NCBI GenBank assembly: GCA_944349915.1
Contig: CALVNU010000001.1
Span: 1-34,521, forward strand
Length of the DNA stretch: 34,521 bases
Direction: 5' to 3'
DNA from: an uncultured Clostridia bacterium
GTDB lineage: Bacteria > Bacillota > Clostridia > Christensenellales > UBA1242
Shown: positions 33,401 through 34,521 of the stretch, piece by piece
How the letters are laid out: each line of letters begins with the position of its first letter
Position numbering within the stretch: position 1 is the first letter of the stretch
Position numbers and translations under genes: made by a program
The notes under the pieces: generated by a model
The model's database searches: none
Told to the model about the DNA's origin: nothing
What the model saw: only the letters and a program-made list of their open reading frames with translations

Positions 33401-34521
33401 TTATCAAATCATGCTTGATATAAGCAATATAACAAGCAACAATGCTAGCAAAACAGGATACAATGGTTCAACAAACATCGGAGGAGTTGTTGGTAGTGCA
33501 ACCAACAGTGTTAAAATGAATAACATAAAAGTCACAACTGGTACTGACTATAGTGGTATTAATATTTCCGATAAAGCAGAAATTAACTTTGCTGTAGGCT
33601 CTATGTTGGGATATAGCACAAGCAAAATTTTATCAGACGGAAAACTTTATTCGAATATGCCAATTAATTACACGCAGACAGAGTCCAGCACAGACACAGG
33701 ATTGTTATATTTTGGCGGGTTGTTTGGATATCAACATAACAATCTCTCATCCGGGGACAATGCAACCAGTATTGGAGATGGTTCAAGTGCTTATACTGGC
33801 AATATAACAGCATCCTTAATTGATAAGGGCTCTACAATTTACCTTGGTGGTATTTTTGGAAATGTAAAAGTGGGGCAGCTTAATACTAACATTACAACCG
33901 CAATTTTTGGTGGAAAAATCATTGTTAAACATAACCACAACACCATTTCCAACAAAGTCTATATCGGTGGCACCATAGCCAATGTTGACGTGCCGAATGG
34001 GGCTTTAGGAACCGTAACAATTTCAAGAGCCATCAATTATGGTGATGTGTTTATTGATTATGGAGAAAACACTACTGCCAGAATGTCAACCTACACCTTT
34101 GGCGGAATAATTGGGCATATTAACTCTAATGACAAATTTGGAACGCTAAAAGATTCGTACAGCATGGTTACAAATCACAATTCTCGCCTTGCTGGGTCGG
34201 GTGCAAATTCGGTTACTTCTGACATGACCGGCGCTTTGGTTGGCAGTGGAACTTTAAGCGACGACTCTTTGGATAACTACTATAACTCGGCAGTCTGCCT
34301 TGCCTATGACGACCAAGGCACCGATATTGGGTATACGGCGGCCGGAAATGGTTACAACGCAACGGATAGCACTTCAAATATCATAGACAAAGTTTATAAT
34401 CAAACCTTATCCCAATTTCCAGTATTTTCATACTTTGCGTTTCCTGGTGGTACAATCCCAAGTAAACTTAAGCCTACAACATTGTCAACCGACAACAATA
34501 CAATAACAACAGGCTCAGGTT
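21441..34521 (+). CDS. Giant surface lipoprotein with Ig-like and GLUG/beta-helix repeats (partial, over 4360 residues)
   Basis: The frame opens at ATG 21441 (AAGGAGG just upstream) and stays open to the window end, so the C-terminus is missing. A lipoprotein signal is clear: KKF, hydrophobic FIVAFLSLFTLLGASI, lipobox LYAC with Cys23. Residues about 24-120 form a BIG2-like Ig domain (SLSQQSVSLQLNGTEEA), and further Ig-like parts run to about 1150. A first GLUG block follows (about 1163-1400, e.g. YVGGIAGINGKSGTITDV). More Ig-like sequence runs to about 2300. Two long beta-helix blocks then open with ILMNDI...LDGNGFTI (about 2310-2700) and LVGDIDM...LYGNGFTISGL (about 2820-4290), with many GGxxG turns. 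It is rich in Thr, Ser and Asn. A role in adhesion is inference. Confidence 0.93.
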   Translation, partial: MKKFIVAFLSLFTLLGASILYACGPTNIELSLSQQSVSLQLNGTEEAKVATIIADVTGTDDKSISLDFVYDDDIISPSVSQNSQGQSVITLTATNEGSTELVVTTKQGSVKKSIYIEVYTEVTSMIEKKEDIAEGEKSTRFLIKNDTYQTLDANSLISFTPSTSTRKNVVWTFEASGTTEYNGANIVGNQIYIPQTFSENEVVLRATSANNPDVYVPNNITIPVIEQITIENIRLGASIYATTGFDYTTTANGEPLGEVSVEITPNLSQYEDSGDPSPDGPHEDIAYIKVETELTNSLELIPTITDVYGNPSNLLTVLSENTTNGYIFSVKASKSSVNQDFYVSFKIGYKNYDYSIDISSAYQEIGQEYGRILVEAADKIEKVSVLRNNIDASLNTQTLYSHYASNVNSGYGQLYNVKLTPDTVLWGENGEATGEYTISLPAQEGDINPIKAYYRLNGVYTEIGFTLENGVWISEKIASTSSLTFEHNLYLKANEEYFAEQSITFKSGILLTFASIDNPRASTATVEFNIVKTADEMSITGENDEAVSEISINSTTATEMQFIFILHGQTTVDGLSVNSNSQYVEEFGSPEFISTNGGENVRFSITIKLKNEYIGLTNRSTSFTIRHENGTESLPITLNIYFPLTNATVSASNTSASIVMNNQSSYIISNDGINLNGSLSAGVLMLKNGTTTPLIHSYNTSSNGKEANATVSVNFYDFDENNEYGISLQDFLALYNSTSEDIESNLQTIIDRAVETNSNVVTFDSYANNNLRTTHEGYTYIVFTYQGIGEGAITASFKRVVLVHSYNAVESFNVNPASDRNFTLYASDSVGETGDTIQKTITVSYSSNAITYKANSNFKFITEFAGVRYTGTIDDNSRVIWYDENNNVNTELDKYFQITAVPQDTHISFTVYAISTNGQINSPHTIYLQYILTSGNAGLNNAGLNDSTSPYEAVVSFTIINADRVEEVIVDGVDEDGIYFEIGSLTSTSQFVIVQTGPSNAKNTGVSYVVANKNGEQTSPIVNVTALPSVNTRLKIDLLNTIQQGTSGALYIFPTDAVNNGIINYQFTNSQGEIERGTLNLADLGKTRSDKKTNFEYLIENAFFTNNQGEQISFANIFKKVKIEVADGRSFAHAFRVYDETGFDHGDGSSTYFYSVMNDISVGAGNVFDNFTGGVQGYNNNSDITITLTGSNFANTLTKNGSEGGQIRDISFNGNVTGTGFVVGTNNGTITNVTVDTNGLYSSVLTGNDSYVGGIAGINGKSGTITDVSVLGLQINAGNYTVGGVAGQNKGIITIARVEFYNLANTENTEGTKLNTFKGSVVGGVIGEQQVSGTISQVYAYDYILTNNTSNARLNGAKVGAIVGNYTASGQLTFVESFAVVDNLSTLENFVGSKADSATLSFANSYIGYYNDSNTYTFVYSMSDGENSDFANNSERIITSSDANFNKNINGGNAYLRYFYQDEKVSTINSTFNTVLENNLYKAIQTGSSLVFFRNNINVGTNSLSTSQSQDYKELNTISIADLLEGYNKNIIVSSNSSSVIVSGSELFIQSIGQGKLTIYSKQDVSVNIDTDFVVDKALSTISLISENATGTVEHFAQDSETTVNIQKSKSRLFVAGFTTTSVYLGLDAQEFELDMLSNFAFSAKNADAESSITETKDKSSFTQISSTTFSVVSNGDSATTYTIYPVLSDMTSLQGLVDVTITINPVDGAIAIGYDGDEISMSPSTVAYVNVTMETTDANDTVAPQMSLVANGVETKLTKKAADNTFTFYKPQDTTPIFTVTRSTPTTDSSSGMIQTKEFSFRFEVADEYKDKLNQDEQYSVNFVSSSQFTSGSLTINLARQGITKADVTNFKVDQTSFNSGITSYTTLSTSTGVMAPGTSSILHASVNPAYAYYDYMEVTVTGAPIASAVVFIPVEKTNSNLQYRTTEDITFETLSNGFRFTPASSYTRDEYGGINPKYDLYFHATFNRAIPEDCTLTVTATYYVFNKETGEAQVVDYVNTFIFVSYLAEPTITVDGYNSTLLAKGGSAELKIAVNLDQEIESINITNASQGIEYKFIEETIDQVNNKRIYTYNLQASVLAASTTDDNRIYIKATVIRRLNNNIERKTTTATVTLVDFKIDADETYVEGAVNGVLNVYANINQTVSLHYVFDPETINYDTSNSLAEDAYDDIMANRGTFERNHSYPATAGGAITGGQTADYLINVEEREVGGRTEYHAIPLEDRMWYVVGNSLIPIKGADAENSLFDISVDEESGEINIKAKTLTQASQEMLIRTYVTTNGETRTIETYFTLQVTPWTSQDLPSMITSAQEFLSLAESEGEGMYDYILMNDIVLEDYTPFNTDYISSLDGNGFTIHIKSFNTTAESSVLNLALFNTVNENTTLKNLRVNLYNGGQVNVDLNSVSTLNMAGLAITNNGIITNSEVVSFYTDRYAIGPSGLNENATNQISGDHGININYTRGSTAISMSENSSWTSRVAGFVLTNNGNITNSRVGGDEIVELLEVDPTYNNQITARITALDNFTIKAQGQVAGFVLENQGSIAASFVKNLAINNESKTAREGKAYAVGFVGTNTGKILTSYVEGVKQTSTENKRVYARTGSQITTEQAVIAGFVLTNSGEDSLIENSYSNIMISNGDVQNGVYLASGFVYRNEGRVANCYSASQIENQRYSQMNFSGLSPAGELLADGEYENCYYYNMEYDSTDANTGSSTESDFDTNVLMIPDPSRSEYFYGFSIATYGGEDGIWAMDTNAVSGEGLQLLEPNDIAISYRFVNYLEYNADGSINTDGEYQLPYGIIYVTDGTTEYQINPYYGSDSNPIIIRTAQEFIEITGASESTPIQEQYKETIHGTYRLVGDIDMSAFSSQIMSLPSTQSAFSGKLYGNGFTISGLSLSYNGNNLAYGLFKSIEPYTVSGTNTTYYPRVVGLHIETSSNMLAADTTFVGTLAGYIKDAMIVNVSVTYSNGAMVQGRNFVGGIAGLISGDSIVKNITITNPNITAVRNASTGTTTFEVSDINTFRNSVLSGLNYTYTFTGSDSIATQTLPYSYAGGVAGYVDIYSSPQSYFTYTTTPEYNVTVVRVLGTVNITGQVAGGLFGLTAHQTFVEDAGITIKGQMSQNTSHILSVKDYAGGVIGQSFGYLSKLFATHEDDVQQAIEDNIASFYTGNTSVERGILNLFMAENQSSTSYTQKAIGGLVGFVGSGILQTSYAKINVISTSAQSAGGLVGEINLTGARSYHYETLVGDGYSKFLFHETYATGDVRAYTLQNGTLSEGLSGGIVGKIGDSSDRITFLATNAINFFTNIDYRTNQPYDTFATKLDDIDATAIGANGTVYRANYVYQFVGGATKNVVMSTAVTFAQAKNISGAEGAKSIGYVQSYVFDGDTTPVVINLYNGYSFSFYGDDILQPVESISTYTNGSAGYQATQKVFLNSMVWDTNNWIHNSDQIFPEIKYSIGQPTTIYLDCYNIAEVLQMMTENNNLNVIVRGLTSADSTEYSDVDISTYQATYLLSGFSGTISSSENYIDTVKGRQVRLIISNSLFESTAGGFTMDSVHIQVGEGAADSDDANLQIEGGIISKAEMELATLNNISLYIKKAIDVQITAEGDAGLIAPVLDGTSIESFRFFIDTGLATDTTIMAVKASESASTPTNLNVGLIAGRAEQNTTTSPMNIYNVQILYDETSGASGTLRPLNAISVDVQASQSANIGLFFGSISKANRTDVIRIADCNMSLIMPNYKIKINGKGLAMQEFGSQAKIGGFVGHVAGLDSLTLLSAGDEQTTELEITVPDKSSVGQGQSLYVGGMFGTVGGANSNGVAVSTAQIGTSDPPTITLDVKITPESSSGSTYGSIYFGGVAGRTTRALPVNNMTINLTAKVVGSQNSYIGGAVGMYNSADATVIQGLTTTTTIQGSTTETIDIGSAYLGGMFGSIGAPGMGDGSGSTVIIQGTDDPTLQTTSNPNTSKLKIEDISATSPQIGGIVGYTAEGTEIENYQIMLDISNITSNNASKTGYNGSTNIGGVVGSATNSVKMNNIKVTTGTDYSGINISDKAEINFAVGSMLGYSTSKILSDGKLYSNMPINYTQTESSTDTGLLYFGGLFGYQHNNLSSGDNATSIGDGSSAYTGNITASLIDKGSTIYLGGIFGNVKVGQLNTNITTAIFGGKIIVKHNHNTISNKVYIGGTIANVDVPNGALGTVTISRAINYGDVFIDYGENTTARMSTYTFGGIIGHINSNDKFGTLKDSYSMVTNHNSRLAGSGANSVTSDMTGALVGSGTLSDDSLDNYYNSAVCLAYDDQGTDIGYTAAGNGYNATDSTSNIIDKVYNQTLSQFPVFSYFAFPGGTIPSKLKPTTLSTDNNTITTGSG

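Overview
The window is AT-rich bacterial DNA with the standard bacterial code and strong AGGAGG-type ribosome sites. Its promoters are recognisable sigma-A boxes, usually a 17-base spacer and often TAAAAT as the -10 box. A SpmA/SpmB pair, RsmA, YsxC/EngB, an RlmD-type methylase, a VirB6-like protein of the Gram-positive type and a diderm-free surface-protein style point to a low-GC member of the Bacillota, most likely an uncultured, possibly spore-forming gut Clostridia relative. The species is not identifiable from sequence alone.

Layout. 1-378 (-): start of a WalJ/YycJ-like metallo-beta-lactamase-fold protein. 719-2290 (+): metG. 2540-3615 (-): spmA-spmB. 3933-5486 (+): tatD-rsmA. 5575-8166 (+): a VirB6/ConG-like conjugation membrane protein whose frame is split by a single in-frame TGA. 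8260-10034 (+): engB and an RlmD/RumA-type 23S rRNA methylase. 10080-10646 (+) and 10890-11324 (-): two unrecognised small proteins separated by an unusual set of repeated hairpins. 11587-13596 (-): a VirD4/TrsK coupling ATPase. 13947-14537 (+): tRNA-Arg(UCG) followed closely by a GNAT acetyltransferase. 14662-15447 (-): a VOC-ASCH fusion. 15740-18421 (+): a secreted, membrane-anchored transglutaminase-like protein with tandem repeats. 18694-20196 (-): gpmI. 20327-21028 (-): a TtcA-family thiolase. 21441 to the window end (+): a giant lipoprotein, more than 4360 residues and still open.

How it fits together. Most of the window is core translation, RNA modification and glycolysis, each gene with its own promoter. 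Two type IV secretion components (VirB6-like and VirD4-like) sit singly among these housekeeping genes with their own promoters and terminators. Neither has a relaxase, a VirB4 or att sites beside it. The right half is dominated by cell-surface genes: the transglutaminase-like protein and the giant Ig-like/GLUG lipoprotein, the latter behind a palindrome-covered promoter and a structured leader.

The points most worth following up are the in-frame TGA in the VirB6-like gene, the dispersed T4SS parts, the giant adhesin-like protein and its leader, a recurring leaderless promoter layout at three genes, the VOC-ASCH fusion, and the changed HIGH motif in MetRS.
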